NCBI RefSeq assembly: GCF_030347395.1
Contig: NZ_CP128170.1
Location: 2,170,001-2,234,000 of the forward strand
Origin: Microbacterium sp. ET2
Lineage (GTDB): Bacteria > Actinomycetota > Actinomycetes > Actinomycetales > Microbacteriaceae
DNA length: 64,000 nt
Direction: 5' to 3'
In this document: positions 36,728-45,934 of the stretch, piece after piece
Layout: the number at the start of each line of letters is the position of its first letter
Numbering within the stretch: position 1 is the stretch's first letter
Translations under genes and position numbers: made by a program
Notes under the pieces: model-generated
Seen by the model: only the letters and a program-made list of their open reading frames with translations
What the model was told of the DNA's origin: nothing
The model's database searches: none

Positions 36728-37690
36728 ATGACAGCGACGATGCAGGACGATCAGAGCACCCGGGCGGTGACCGTGCCGCCGAAGAACCGTCGGGCGAGCA
36801 CCCGCGTGAAGGGGCGCCGGCCGCTCATCAGCTACGGCCACTGGTGGTGGGCGCTGCCCGCCGTGATCTTCGTCATCGGGGTGCACTACGTCGCAACCCT
36901 GACGGGCGGGTTCTTCGCCTTCACCAACTGGACGGGCCTCGGCGACTGGGAATTCATCGGCGTCGACAACTTCGTCCGCATCTTCAGCGACCCGCTTCTG
37001 CTCGGCTCGGTCTGGAACACCCTGTTCCTCGCGATCGGCTCCGTGGTGCTGACAAACGTTCTGGGCCTCCTCTACGCCCTCGCCATCAACCGCATGCTGA
37101 AGACCCGCTACATCCTGCGGACGCTGTTGTTCATGCCGGTGGTGCTGAGCCCCCTGGCGGTGTCGTACGTGTGGAAGTTCATCTTCCAGTTCGATGGGCC
37201 GCTCAACGACTTCCTCGGCCTCATCGGCCTGCAGTCGTGGCAGAAGGTGTGGCTGGCCGACCCCACCTACTCGATCTGGGCGATCCTCATCGTCATCGTC
37301 TGGCAGCAGACCGGCTTCACCATGGTGATCTACCTCGCGGGACTGGCGTCGGTGCCCGTCGAAGTCGAAGAGGCCGCGGCGCTCGACGGCGCGAACCTCT
37401 GGCAGCGCTTCCGGCATGTCGTCGCTCCTGCCATCCGTCCCTCGATCGCCATCGCGACGACCCTCGGCATCATCCAGGGGCTGCGGGTGTTCGACCAGAT
37501 CCTCGCCCTCACGGGCGGTGGACCCGCCGGAGTCACCGAGACCCTCGCCACCCAGGTCTACAAGCAGGCGTTCTCACTCGGTCAGTTCGGCTTCGGTTCG
37601 GCGCTCGCGCTCGTGCTGACGGTCATCATCCTCGTCTTCGCCATCTTCCAGCAGTGGCTCACCCGCGACCGCTCGGTCGGAAAGGCCTGA
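36728..37690 (+). CDS. Sugar ABC transporter permease (MalF/UgpA type)
   Basis: A 320-aa protein with a cytoplasmic N-terminal tail of about 40 residues, six hydrophobic segments, and the EAA loop VEVEEAAALDGANLWQRF that contacts the ATPase. It pairs with the next permease (3-bp gap). No ATPase gene lies nearby, so a shared MsmK/UgpC-type ATPase encoded elsewhere is expected. Confidence 0.92.
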   Translation: MTATMQDDQSTRAVTVPPKNRRASTRVKGRRPLISYGHWWWALPAVIFVIGVHYVATLTGGFFAFTNWTGLGDWEFIGVDNFVRIFSDPLLLGSVWNTLFLAIGSVVLTNVLGLLYALAINRMLKTRYILRTLLFMPVVLSPLAVSYVWKFIFQFDGPLNDFLGLIGLQSWQKVWLADPTYSIWAILIVIVWQQTGFTMVIYLAGLASVPVEVEEAAALDGANLWQRFRHVVAPAIRPSIAIATTLGIIQGLRVFDQILALTGGGPAGVTETLATQVYKQAFSLGQFGFGSALALVLTVIILVFAIFQQWLTRDRSVGKA

Positions 37691-37693
37691 GAC

Positions 37694-38530
37694 ATGTTCC
37701 GCTACACCAAACTCACTGCCACGCGCGAGGTCTTCGTCTGGGTGGTGACCCTCCTCGGACTCCTTCCTTTCTGGATCCTCATCATGACGTCGCTGAAGTC
37801 CGACCAGGAGGCCCTGACCTCCAGCGCCGTCGCCCCGCCCACCGCCCCGACCTTCAACGCCTTCGTCGAGGTGCTCACCACCACGGGGCGCAACAGCATC
37901 CCCCTCAGCATCCTCAACAGCGCTCTCATCACCGCAGGGTCGATCTTCCTGCTCGTGCTGCTCGGGTCGGTGTCGGCCTACGTCATCGCGCGGCGCACCC
38001 GCACCTGGACGACCCTCACCTACTACCTCGTGCTGATCGCGATCATCCTCCCCGCGCAGCTGGGCACCGTGCCGCTGTACATCGGTGCCCGCAGCGTCGG
38101 TCTGACCGGGTCGGTGCTTGGCATGGTGCTGCTGTGGGCCGGAATCCTCCTGCCGCTGTCGGTCTTCCTCTACGCCAGCTTCTTCCGAGGTTTGTCGACC
38201 GAGTACGAAGAAGCCGCCGTCATCGACGGCGCCTCGCCCACGCAGGCGTTCTTCCGGGTCGTGCTTCCTCTCATGGCGCCGGCGACCGGGACGGTGGCGA
38301 TCCTCACCGGCCTCATCATCTGGAACGACTTCTTCAACTCGCTGATCTTCCTCGGCGGCACCACGACGCAGACCCTTCCGGTGGCCATGTACACCTACGT
38401 CGGCGGCCTGGTGTCGGCGTGGAACAAGATCTTCGCCGTCGTGATCATCTCGATGATCCCGATCCTGGCCTTCTACATGTTCGCCCAGAAGCGCTTCATC
38501 CAGGGCTTCGCCGGCGGGCTCAAGGGCTGA
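37694..38530 (+). CDS. Sugar ABC transporter permease (MalG/UgpE type)
   Basis: A 278-aa partner permease with six hydrophobic segments and EAA loop YEEAAVIDGASPTQAFFRVV. Ends with FAQKRFIQGFAGGLKG, the usual MalG-type C-terminus. Cotranscribed with the upstream permease and the isomerase/CarA-like genes, which implies the imported compound is a substrate for those enzymes. Confidence 0.93.
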   Translation: MFRYTKLTATREVFVWVVTLLGLLPFWILIMTSLKSDQEALTSSAVAPPTAPTFNAFVEVLTTTGRNSIPLSILNSALITAGSIFLLVLLGSVSAYVIARRTRTWTTLTYYLVLIAIILPAQLGTVPLYIGARSVGLTGSVLGMVLLWAGILLPLSVFLYASFFRGLSTEYEEAAVIDGASPTQAFFRVVLPLMAPATGTVAILTGLIIWNDFFNSLIFLGGTTTQTLPVAMYTYVGGLVSAWNKIFAVVIISMIPILAFYMFAQKRFIQGFAGGLKG

Positions 38531-38579
38531 GCCCTCACCCGCCCGTCGACCCACCCGCATCCCGTCAGGAGACCTTTCC

Positions 38580-39374
38580 GTGTATCAGCTCGCCCCCAAT
38601 ATCGAACTCCTCTTCACCGAAGCCGGTGACTACCACGATCGCGTCCGCGCGGCCGCGGCCGCCGGGTTCACCGCCGTGGAGATGTGGGGTCCCACCGGTG
38701 TCGACGCTCCGGCGCAGCCGAAAGACCTGCCGGCGCTGAAGGCGGCGCTCGAGGAGACCGGAACTCAACTGACCGCACAGCTGTCGGAGCCGCGCACCCA
38801 GTTCATGATTCCGCCGTGGGACCACACCGAGTTCTTCCGCAAGCTCGACGAGGGCGTGGAGATCGCCCAGGACCTCGGCTGCCCGCGCATCGTTGTCGGC
38901 AGCGGCACGGGGTTCGGCGGGTGGAAGCGCCAGGTGCAGCTGGACAAGCTCGTCGAGATCTACCAGAAGGCCATCGCACAGATCGACGGCTCAGGCATCA
39001 CGCTCGTGCTCGAGCCGGTGAACGTGCGGGTCGATCACCCCGGCTCCCTCCTGGACCGCACTGCCGAGGCGGTCTACGTCGCCCGGGGTGTCGACTCGCC
39101 CTTCTTCGGGGTGCTCTACGACGTCTACCACTCCGCGGTGGAGGGCGAAGACATGGCCGCCGAACTGGCGAACGCGGGCGACCTCGTGAAATACGTCCAA
39201 TTGGCGGATGCACCGGGCCGGGGTGAGCCCGGATCCGGCGGCCTCGACTGGACTGAGCGTCTGGGCGTCCTGCGCGCTTCCGGCTACGACGGACCCATCG
39301 GCCTGGAGTACTACCCCACCATCGAGTCCGCCGCCTCGGTCGCGCGCATCGTCGAATGGGCAGCATCGGCATGA
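38580..39374 (+). CDS. Hydroxypyruvate-isomerase-like TIM-barrel protein
   Basis: A 264-aa Hyi-like sugar isomerase. Expected metal ligands are Glu in LVLEPVNV, Asp in VLYDVYHS, Gln in KYVQLADAPGRGEP and Glu in IGLEYYPT; the E-D-Q-E set is that of the Hyi/YgbM group. GTG start with AGGAGA upstream. The stop overlaps the CarA-like gene, suggesting it acts on the keto sugar released from C-glycosides; this is inferred. Confidence 0.8.
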   Translation: MYQLAPNIELLFTEAGDYHDRVRAAAAAGFTAVEMWGPTGVDAPAQPKDLPALKAALEETGTQLTAQLSEPRTQFMIPPWDHTEFFRKLDEGVEIAQDLGCPRIVVGSGTGFGGWKRQVQLDKLVEIYQKAIAQIDGSGITLVLEPVNVRVDHPGSLLDRTAEAVYVARGVDSPFFGVLYDVYHSAVEGEDMAAELANAGDLVKYVQLADAPGRGEPGSGGLDWTERLGVLRASGYDGPIGLEYYPTIESAASVARIVEWAASA

Positions 39375-40879
39375 CGCGGTACCCCTCCGAGGTCGATGTC
39401 GCCATCGTCGGCAGTGGTCCGACCGGCGCGGCGTACGCGCGCGTCCTCAGCGAGCAGGCGCCGAACGCCACGATCGCGATGTTCGAGGTGGGTCCCACGG
39501 TGTCCGACCCGCCGGGCGCCCATGTGAAGAACATCGCCGACCCCGAGGCCCGCGCCCGCGCGCAAGCCGCTTCCGAAGGCCCCGGCGAACGCGGCGAGAA
39601 GGTGGCCAACCCCGGCCAGGCGAAGGCCGGCATGCGCGCCGCTCGACCGGGCACGTTCCTCCTCGAGGACGGCTTCCGATTCCCGGACGAGGACGGGATG
39701 CCGGTGGCGGCGATGTCCAGCAACGTCGGCGGCATGGCCGCGCACTGGACTGGTGCCTGCCCGCGGCCCGGCGGCAGCGAGCGGATCGCCTTCCTCCCCG
39801 ACCTCGACGACCTGCTGACCGAGGCGGAGCGCCTGCTCGGCGTCACCACCGACGCCTTCGACGCCGCGCCCTTCGGCAAGATCGTGAGGGATCGCCTCGC
39901 CGTCGCGGTCGACGAAGGCCGGACGGCGGAGGCGAAAGTGCAGCGCATGCCGCTGGCCGCGCACCGCCGCGCCGACGGCCGGCTGGTCTGGTCGGGATCG
40001 GATGTGGTGCTCGGCGACGTCACTCGCGACAACCCCATCTTCGACCTGTTCGATGAGTCGCTCGTCACGCGGGTGCTCACAGGCGATAGTCGCGCGACGG
40101 GCGTGGAGGTTCGGGATCTCCGGTCCGGAGAGACCCACCGGGTGGCGGCGCGGTTCGTGGTGGTCGCCGCCGATGCGCTGCGCACTCCGCAGGTGCTCTG
40201 GGCCTCCGGCATCCGTCCCCCCGCCCTCGGGCGCTATCTCAACGATCAGGCGCAGATCGTCTTCGCCTCGCGGCTGCGCGGCGTCGAGACCCTCGGCGCC
40301 GATGCGCCGACCACGGGGCTGGCGGAGTACAGCGGCGTCAGCTGGGTGCCGTTCACCGACGAGGTGCCCTTCCACGGGCAGATCATGCAGCTCGACGCCT
40401 CGCCGATCCCCCTCGCCGAGGACGACCCGGTCGTCCCGGGCTCCATCGTCGGGCTCGGACTCTTCTGCGCGAAGGATCTGCAGGCCGATGACCGCGTCGA
40501 GTTCGATGACGATGCGCATGATGGCTACGGCATGCCGGCGCTGCGGATCCACTACCGGCTCACCCCGCGCGACCACGAGGTGATCGATCGGGCCCGTACC
40601 GAGATCGTTCGCCTCGGAGAGGCGATCGGCAACCCGCTGGACAGCCGGCCGTTCACCCTGCCGCTCGGCTCGTCGCTGCACTATCAGGGCACGACGCGCA
40701 TGGGCCGGACGGATGACGGCACGAGCGTCTGCGGACCCGACAGCCAGGTCTGGGGCGTGCCCGGCCTGTACGTCGCCGGCAACGGTGTGATCCCCACGCC
40801 GACGGCGTGCAACCCGACCCTCACCTCGGTCGCCCTCGCGGTGGCCGGGGCTCGTTCCCTTGCTGCCGCACTTGCTTAG
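39371..40879 (+). CDS. CarA-like FAD-dependent C-glycoside 3-oxidase (GMC family)
   Basis: A 502-aa GMC-superfamily flavoprotein with dinucleotide motif VAIVGSGPTGAAYARVL, and SNVGGMAAHWTGACPRPG, which places it in the pyranose-oxidase-like branch to which CarA belongs. The catalytic region has GSSLHYQGTTRMG (His) and TACNPTLTSVALA (Asn). CarA enzymes oxidise the C3 hydroxyl of the C-linked sugar, a prerequisite for beta/alpha cleavage; beta/alpha genes follow directly. A second copy begins at 63695. Confidence 0.85.
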   Translation: MTRYPSEVDVAIVGSGPTGAAYARVLSEQAPNATIAMFEVGPTVSDPPGAHVKNIADPEARARAQAASEGPGERGEKVANPGQAKAGMRAARPGTFLLEDGFRFPDEDGMPVAAMSSNVGGMAAHWTGACPRPGGSERIAFLPDLDDLLTEAERLLGVTTDAFDAAPFGKIVRDRLAVAVDEGRTAEAKVQRMPLAAHRRADGRLVWSGSDVVLGDVTRDNPIFDLFDESLVTRVLTGDSRATGVEVRDLRSGETHRVAARFVVVAADALRTPQVLWASGIRPPALGRYLNDQAQIVFASRLRGVETLGADAPTTGLAEYSGVSWVPFTDEVPFHGQIMQLDASPIPLAEDDPVVPGSIVGLGLFCAKDLQADDRVEFDDDAHDGYGMPALRIHYRLTPRDHEVIDRARTEIVRLGEAIGNPLDSRPFTLPLGSSLHYQGTTRMGRTDDGTSVCGPDSQVWGVPGLYVAGNGVIPTPTACNPTLTSVALAVAGARSLAAALA

Positions 40880-40897
40880 GTGCGAAAGAGACATTAG
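40875..40897 (+). promoter_or_regulatory. CTTAnGT-N9-ACnTnAG operator, site 4
   Basis: CTTAGGT, then GCGAAAGAG, then ACATTAG. It overlaps the CarA-like stop codon, 59 bp upstream of the beta-subunit gene, and suggests an internal promoter for the deglycosidase genes. Confidence 0.55.
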
Positions 40898-40956
40898 AGT
40901 GTGTGAAACATGACAAAGCAGTCTGCGGCGCTCGCCGCCGTGACAAGGAGGTCGCT

Positions 40957-41361
40957 GTGATTCCCGATCGCATAATCGAGCAGGGAACGCTCACCACCGG
41001 GAGCGGCCGTGCCGCCGTCGAGGTGCGCCTGCCCTGGTACCGCGCCTTGCCGGGATCGTGCATCGCCGGTGCGAAGCTGGCCGTCGACGGAGTGGAAGCG
41101 CCGGCGGAGTCCGTTCGCTGGCGGATGAACGGCACCGACTTCACCTTCGACGAGCTGAAGACGAACACCGACGAGTGGTGGTTCCCGACCGACTCGGCGG
41201 TGCTCTCCGGCGATCTCGAGGTCGCCGGCAGCGGCGAGCACGAGGTGAGCGTCGAGCTCGTCCTCTACATCCCGTACATCATCATCTCCGACGACGAGGT
41301 GCTGCACATCGAGGAGCGCGACACGAAGAAGATGACCGTCCGCCAGGAGGTTTCGGCATGA
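40957..41361 (+). CDS. C-glycoside deglycosidase beta subunit (DUF6379, CarB/DgpB-like)
   Basis: A 134-aa beta-rich protein: AAVEVRLPWYRALPGSCIAG, DEWWFPTDSAVLSGD and HEVSVELVLYIPYIII match the DUF6379 family, the small subunit of C-glycoside deglycosidases. GTG at 40957 follows AAGGAGGTC with ideal spacing; longer frames run into the preceding gene. The ATGA overlap with the alpha gene implies a 1:1 complex. Confidence 0.87.
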   Translation: MIPDRIIEQGTLTTGSGRAAVEVRLPWYRALPGSCIAGAKLAVDGVEAPAESVRWRMNGTDFTFDELKTNTDEWWFPTDSAVLSGDLEVAGSGEHEVSVELVLYIPYIIISDDEVLHIEERDTKKMTVRQEVSA

Positions 41362-42467
41362 CCGCCGCCGCCACACCGGGCACGCCCATCCAGGGCGTCA
41401 CCCTGTACAGCTTCACCCGTGCGTTCCACGGCCGGGAATACGACCTCGACCAGCTGATCCGCAAGGTCGCCGACGAGGGGTACGGCCCCGGCCTGGAGAT
41501 CATCGGGTTCTCGAGCTTCCGTGGTTTCCCCGAGATCGACGATGCGTACGCGGCATCCTTCTCCGACCTCGTGGACGAGGCCGGCCTCGTGCGCACCTCC
41601 CTCGCGGTCAACGCCGACATCGGTATCCACCGCGACCGGCTGCTCAACCAAGACGAGCTGCTGGAGTACATGAGGCGCCAGATCCAGGCCGCCGCCAAGC
41701 TCGGCTTCCCCATCGCGCGCGTGCAGATCTCGATCACGCCCGACTCGATGGAGGCGCTCGCACCCATCGCCGAGGAGTACGGCGTCACCCTCGCACTCGA
41801 GGTGCACGCCGACCAGTACGCGTCGCACCCGCGCATCCTCGCCCTCCGCGACCGCTACGAGAAGGTCGGCTCGCCCTTCCTCGGCTTCACGATGGACTGG
41901 GGTGCCACCGTCTCGGGCTTCGCTCCTTCGCTCATCGAGGCCTACCGTCGCCGCGGCGCCTCCGAGGAGTTCCTCACCGCGGTCGTCGAGCTGTGGAACG
42001 ACTTCTACGAGCAGGGACCCCCCGCCGATCAGGCCGAGCACGGCCAGCGTTTCGGACGCTTCATCGGGCTCGCGCACCAGCACGGCCGCCCCGACCTCGG
42101 CATCGACGTCGGCATCAACGGCACGGGGCTGTTCGGTCCCGCCCGCGTCGATGACTGGCTGGAGATCTTCCCCTGGATCCGTCATGTTCATGGCAAGTTC
42201 TTCGGCATCGACGAGAACCACCAGGAGCCGTCGGTGCCCGTCACCGAACTCACCACCCTGCTGGTCGAGAACGGCTACAGCGGCGCGATCTCGAGCGAGT
42301 ACGAGGGCTGGCACTGGAACCACTGGCAGAGCCCGTTCGAGATCATCCGCGACGAGCAGGCGATCCAGCGTGCGGCCGCTCAGGCTGCGGGCTCCCGAAT
42401 GATCACGGATGCTGCGGAGGCCCGCCGCATCCTCGATTCCCACCTCGCGCACGCTGTGCGCTCCTGA
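41358..42467 (+). CDS. C-glycoside deglycosidase alpha subunit (CarC/DgpC-like)
   Basis: A 369-aa TIM-barrel protein. Likely metal ligands are Glu in LALEVHADQ, Asp in FTMDWGATVS, His in HVHGKFFGID and Glu in ISSEYEGWHW; the GVTLYSFTRAFHG start is shared with the other alphas here. Known alpha subunits bind a divalent metal and deprotonate the 3-oxo sugar to break the C-C bond. Coupled to the beta gene, with the 42475 paralogue following. Confidence 0.86.
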   Translation: MTAAATPGTPIQGVTLYSFTRAFHGREYDLDQLIRKVADEGYGPGLEIIGFSSFRGFPEIDDAYAASFSDLVDEAGLVRTSLAVNADIGIHRDRLLNQDELLEYMRRQIQAAAKLGFPIARVQISITPDSMEALAPIAEEYGVTLALEVHADQYASHPRILALRDRYEKVGSPFLGFTMDWGATVSGFAPSLIEAYRRRGASEEFLTAVVELWNDFYEQGPPADQAEHGQRFGRFIGLAHQHGRPDLGIDVGINGTGLFGPARVDDWLEIFPWIRHVHGKFFGIDENHQEPSVPVTELTTLLVENGYSGAISSEYEGWHWNHWQSPFEIIRDEQAIQRAAAQAAGSRMITDAAEARRILDSHLAHAVRS

Positions 42468-42474
42468 GAGGACG

Positions 42475-43524
42475 ATGATGAGCGAAGGTATCGCCGGAAC
42501 CGGCATCAAGCTCGGCACCACCCTGTATTCGATGACCAGCGAGTTCGCTGCGGGCCTGTACACGCCCGAGACGCTCATCAAGGCCGTCTACGACGAGGGC
42601 ATCGGCCCGGGTGTGGAGTTCAACATCGCCCAGCTGCTGCGCACGTACCCCGATGTGGATCAGGAGTTCGTGAAGCTGTGGTTCGATTCGCTGGAGAAGT
42701 ACGGCCTTGAAGCCAGCGCGGTCGGCACGAACCTCGACATGGGTCGTCGCAAAGACCGCGACATGACCCCCGACGAGGAGCACGACTTCCTCGCCCGGCA
42801 GCTCAAGACCGCGCACACGCTGGGCTTCAAGAGAGTGGTCATCCGCTCGCACGGCAAGGAGCTCCTGCGCGGCCTCCTGCCGCTCGCCGAGGAGTACGAC
42901 CAGTACCTCGGCTACGAGATCCATGCACCGTCAGGGCCGAACGACCCGCAGGTGCTGCAGATGCGCGAGATGTACGACGAGTTGCAGTCCGAGCGCCTCG
43001 GCTTCACCGCCGACTTCTCCTCGACGATGCACAGCCTCTCGCCGACGCTGCTCGCGCAGCTCGGCAAGATGGGCATGGACGAGAAGCACTTCTCCGTCAT
43101 GGACGAGATCTGGCACGAGCCGACGCCCATGCACGTGCGCAACCAGAAGTTCGAGGACTACCTCGTCAGCGAGGGTGTCGACCCCTTGACCTTCGGTCCG
43201 TTCACGCGCCTCGCCTTCAACATGCACGGTCTCGTGCCGGCGGAGGAGTGGCTCGACATCATGCCGCAGATCTTCCACGTGCATGCGAAGTTCTACGACA
43301 TCGGTGCCGACGGCGAAGAGCCGGCGATGGACATCCCGCGCATCGTCAAGCAGTTCGTCGTGGGCGGCTACGAGGGATATCTCTCCAGCGAGTGGGAGGG
43401 CCACGCCTTCCAGGATCTCGGCGAGGCCGACCCCATCGATCTCGTGAAGAAGCAGCATGCGCTCATGCGCAAAGCCATCGAAGACACCGTCGCCGAGCAG
43501 TCGAAGGAGACCGCCAATGTCTGA
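42475..43524 (+). CDS. C-glycoside deglycosidase alpha subunit paralogue
   Basis: A 349-aa TIM-barrel protein with GTTLYSMTSEF, NLDMGRRKDRDMTPDEE, LGYEIHAPSG, TADFSSTMHS, FHVHAKFYDIG and LSSEWEGHAF. It is much closer to the barrel of the fused 25106 gene than to its neighbour at 41358. Its matching beta is therefore probably 44310, separated by the NTF2-like gene. Start ATG at 42475 or 42478. Confidence 0.84.
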   Translation: MMSEGIAGTGIKLGTTLYSMTSEFAAGLYTPETLIKAVYDEGIGPGVEFNIAQLLRTYPDVDQEFVKLWFDSLEKYGLEASAVGTNLDMGRRKDRDMTPDEEHDFLARQLKTAHTLGFKRVVIRSHGKELLRGLLPLAEEYDQYLGYEIHAPSGPNDPQVLQMREMYDELQSERLGFTADFSSTMHSLSPTLLAQLGKMGMDEKHFSVMDEIWHEPTPMHVRNQKFEDYLVSEGVDPLTFGPFTRLAFNMHGLVPAEEWLDIMPQIFHVHAKFYDIGADGEEPAMDIPRIVKQFVVGGYEGYLSSEWEGHAFQDLGEADPIDLVKKQHALMRKAIEDTVAEQSKETANV

Positions 43525-44299
43525 CACCGCCACCGACGTCTCGGTCGCGGAGCTCGCCGCCGAGCTCGCCGCCCTCCGCGAGGAGGTCGTCGCCGCCCGC
43601 GCTTTCGCGCAGCGCGCCGAGGACCGTGGACAGGTCGAGAACCTGTTCAACCGCTACATGTACCTCCACAACGCCTTCGAGGACGAGCAGATCATCCCGC
43701 TCTGGGTGAAGGAAGGGACGGAGGGCATTCGCGCCCGCTACACCAACGCCGGTCAGTACACGACGTGGAAGAGCGTCACCGAGTACCACCGTGGTCGGCC
43801 CCACCCGGAGGGCAAGCTCATCCTGCACGCGACGACGACCCCGGTCATCGAGGTAGCTGCCGACGGCAAGACCGCCAAGGGCGTGTGGTTGATGGCAGGA
43901 ACCGAGTCCGGCCTCACGGACCCCGAGGTCGCTGAGGCCTTCCCCGACATGTACTCCCCCGACGAGGTGCTCGGCAAGAAGGTCTGGGCGCACTGGGTGT
44001 GGTGCAAGTACGCCATCGACTTCCTCAAGCAGGACGGCGAGTGGAAGTTCTGGAAGTTCCGCTGCTACGAGCTCGCCCGCGCGCCGTTCGAGGAGAACTG
44101 GGTCAGCTTCGGCCTGAAGAACCAGGGCGCGTTCGACCTCGACCTCATGTATTTCGGCGATGACGGCAAGCCGGTCTTCATGCCGCCCGCCGACGAGCCC
44201 GTGCCGTCGACCAACCACCCGTACAGCCCCGAGACGGTGCAGAAGCTCGAGCCGGCCCCGCCGGTTCCGCACGACACCTTCACCGACACCTACGCCTGA
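43517..44299 (+). CDS. NTF2/SnoaL-like protein
   Basis: A 260-aa protein: an N-terminal helix that may form a coiled coil (VAELAAELAALREEVVAARA), then a SnoaL-like cone (QVENLFNRYMYLHNAFEDEQ, KVWAHWVWCKYAIDFLKQDG, EWKFWKFRCYELARAPF). It overlaps the alpha gene by 8 bp and is 10 bp from a beta gene, so it is embedded between two deglycosidase subunits. NTF2-like folds include isomerases and lyases; an accessory or aglycone-acting role is possible. Function not known. Confidence 0.72.
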   Translation: MSDTATDVSVAELAAELAALREEVVAARAFAQRAEDRGQVENLFNRYMYLHNAFEDEQIIPLWVKEGTEGIRARYTNAGQYTTWKSVTEYHRGRPHPEGKLILHATTTPVIEVAADGKTAKGVWLMAGTESGLTDPEVAEAFPDMYSPDEVLGKKVWAHWVWCKYAIDFLKQDGEWKFWKFRCYELARAPFEENWVSFGLKNQGAFDLDLMYFGDDGKPVFMPPADEPVPSTNHPYSPETVQKLEPAPPVPHDTFTDTYA

Positions 44300-44309
44300 G
44301 GAAAAGATC

Positions 44310-44727
44310 ATGGCCACGCACGACTCCCTCTTCCGCGACGACGACGTCCGTCGCACCGATGACGGCCTGGCCGTCTCGCTGCAGATCCCCTGGTACCGGA
44401 GTCTCTGGCTCTCTGCGGTCGACGACGTCGCTGCGACCGTCAACGGCGTGGAGGTCGCCACCGAAGACCTGCGCTTCGTGCTCGAGGGACGTGAGTACCG
44501 CATCGAGGAGCCTCCCCGAGCAGTGGGACACCCTCTGGTTCGTCGCCGAGCGCCCCGATGTCCTGATCCGCCTCGATGACCCGCCTGCCGCCGGTGAGAA
44601 GGTCACCGTCGGGGTGGTGCTCACCATGCGCCTGCTGTACATGCAGATCATGCCGGGCGTGGACGGCGGACCCGGCCGGTACGTGACCAACCGTGTGCCT
44701 GTGGAACGGGAGCTGGTGCTGGCATGA
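44310..44727 (+). CDS. C-glycoside deglycosidase beta subunit, DUF6379 (frameshifted)
   Basis: About 138 aa. LAVSLQIPWYRSLWLSAVDD and MRLLYMQIMPGVDGGPGRYV closely match the beta domain of the fused 25106 protein. The break is at 44508-44514, where GAGCCTC should be GAGCTC, giving YRIEELPEQWDTLWFVAE. Likely partner of the alpha at 42475. ATGA overlap with the next oxidoreductase. Confidence 0.8.
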
Positions 44728-45911
44728 CCAGGCCGCTCCGCGTCGCCATGATCGGCTACGGCTTCATGGGGGCTGCGCACTCGGTGGGCTGGCGCCAGGC
44801 GCCGCGGGTGTTCACCCTGCCCGAAGCCGTCGAGATGGCCGTCGTGGTCGGTCGAAACGCGCGGGCGGTGGCGGATGCCGCGGCCCAGTGGGGCTGGCAG
44901 GAGTCGGCGACCGACTGGCGCGAGGTGATCGCACGTGACGACATCGACATCGTCGACATCGTGACGCCCGGCGACTCGCACGCCGAGATCGCGATCGCCG
45001 CCCTGGAGGCGGGCAAGCACGTCCTGTGCGAGAAGCCGCTGGCGAACACGGTCGCAGAGGCCCAGGCGATGACGGATGCCGCGGAGCGGGCGTCCGAACG
45101 CGGGATGCGCGCCATGGTGGGCTTCACCTATCGGCGGGTTCCGGCGGTCACGCTGATGCGGGACATGATCGCCGAGGGTGCCGTGGGAACGGTGCAGCAG
45201 GTGCGGGCTGCGTATCGGCAGGACTGGCTCGTCGATCCGGCGATGCCGCTGGCGTGGCGCCTGCAGAAGGAGCACGCCGGAACCGGCGCGCTCGGCGACA
45301 TCGGCGCGCACATCATCGACATGACGCAGTTCGTCACCGGGCAGGCAGTTGAGCGCGTGAGCGGCACGCTGGAGACGATCGTCTCGGAGCGTCCGCTGCA
45401 GGCGGCCGGCTCGGGCCTCAGCGGCGAGGCCGGTGCGGGTACGGGCACGGTCACCGTCGACGACCTCGCGATCTTCACCGGCCGACTCTCCGGAGGGTCG
45501 CTCGCCTCCTTCGAGGCGACGCGCTTCGCGACGGGGCGCAAGAACGCGCTCACCGTCGAGGTCTCCGGTGACCGCGGCGCGCTCGCGTTCGACCTCGAGG
45601 ACCTCAACAGCCTGCGCTACTACGACCGCACAGCCCCCGAGGGGCGGCAGGGCTTCACCCAGATCCTCGTCACCGAAGCCGTGCACCCGTACGTGGCGGC
45701 ATGGTGGCCGGCCGGCCACATGCTCGGATATGAGCACGGCTTCAGCCACCAGGTGGTCGATCTCGTCACCGCGATCGCCGAAGGCACCGACCCGCACCCG
45801 AGCTTCGCCGAAGGCCTCAGCGTGCAGCGGGTGCTCGACGCGGTCGAGCGGTCGAGCGAGAACGACGCCGCCTGGACGCCGGTCGCGACCAACGCGCCGG
45901 TCGCGGTCTGA
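44724..45911 (+). CDS. Gfo/Idh/MocA-family oxidoreductase
   Basis: A 395-aa NAD(P)-dependent sugar dehydrogenase. Rossmann motif [17 protein letters not shown] motif in [10 protein letters not shown]; the C-terminal domain starts with [16 protein letters not shown] and includes [14 protein letters not shown]. Translationally coupled to the beta subunit. Members of this family reduce or oxidise 3-keto sugars (for example ThuB), fitting the handling of sugars released from C-glycosides; the substrate is inferred. Confidence 0.87.
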   Translation: MTRPLRVAMIGYGFMGAAHSVGWRQAPRVFTLPEAVEMAVVVGRNARAVADAAAQWGWQESATDWREVIARDDIDIVDIVTPGDSHAEIAIAALEAGKHVLCEKPLANTVAEAQAMTDAAERASERGMRAMVGFTYRRVPAVTLMRDMIAEGAVGTVQQVRAAYRQDWLVDPAMPLAWRLQKEHAGTGALGDIGAHIIDMTQFVTGQAVERVSGTLETIVSERPLQAAGSGLSGEAGAGTGTVTVDDLAIFTGRLSGGSLASFEATRFATGRKNALTVEVSGDRGALAFDLEDLNSLRYYDRTAPEGRQGFTQILVTEAVHPYVAAWWPAGHMLGYEHGFSHQVVDLVTAIAEGTDPHPSFAEGLSVQRVLDAVERSSENDAAWTPVATNAPVAV

Positions 45912-45934
45912 TCTCTCTACTGAAGGAGCCTGAC

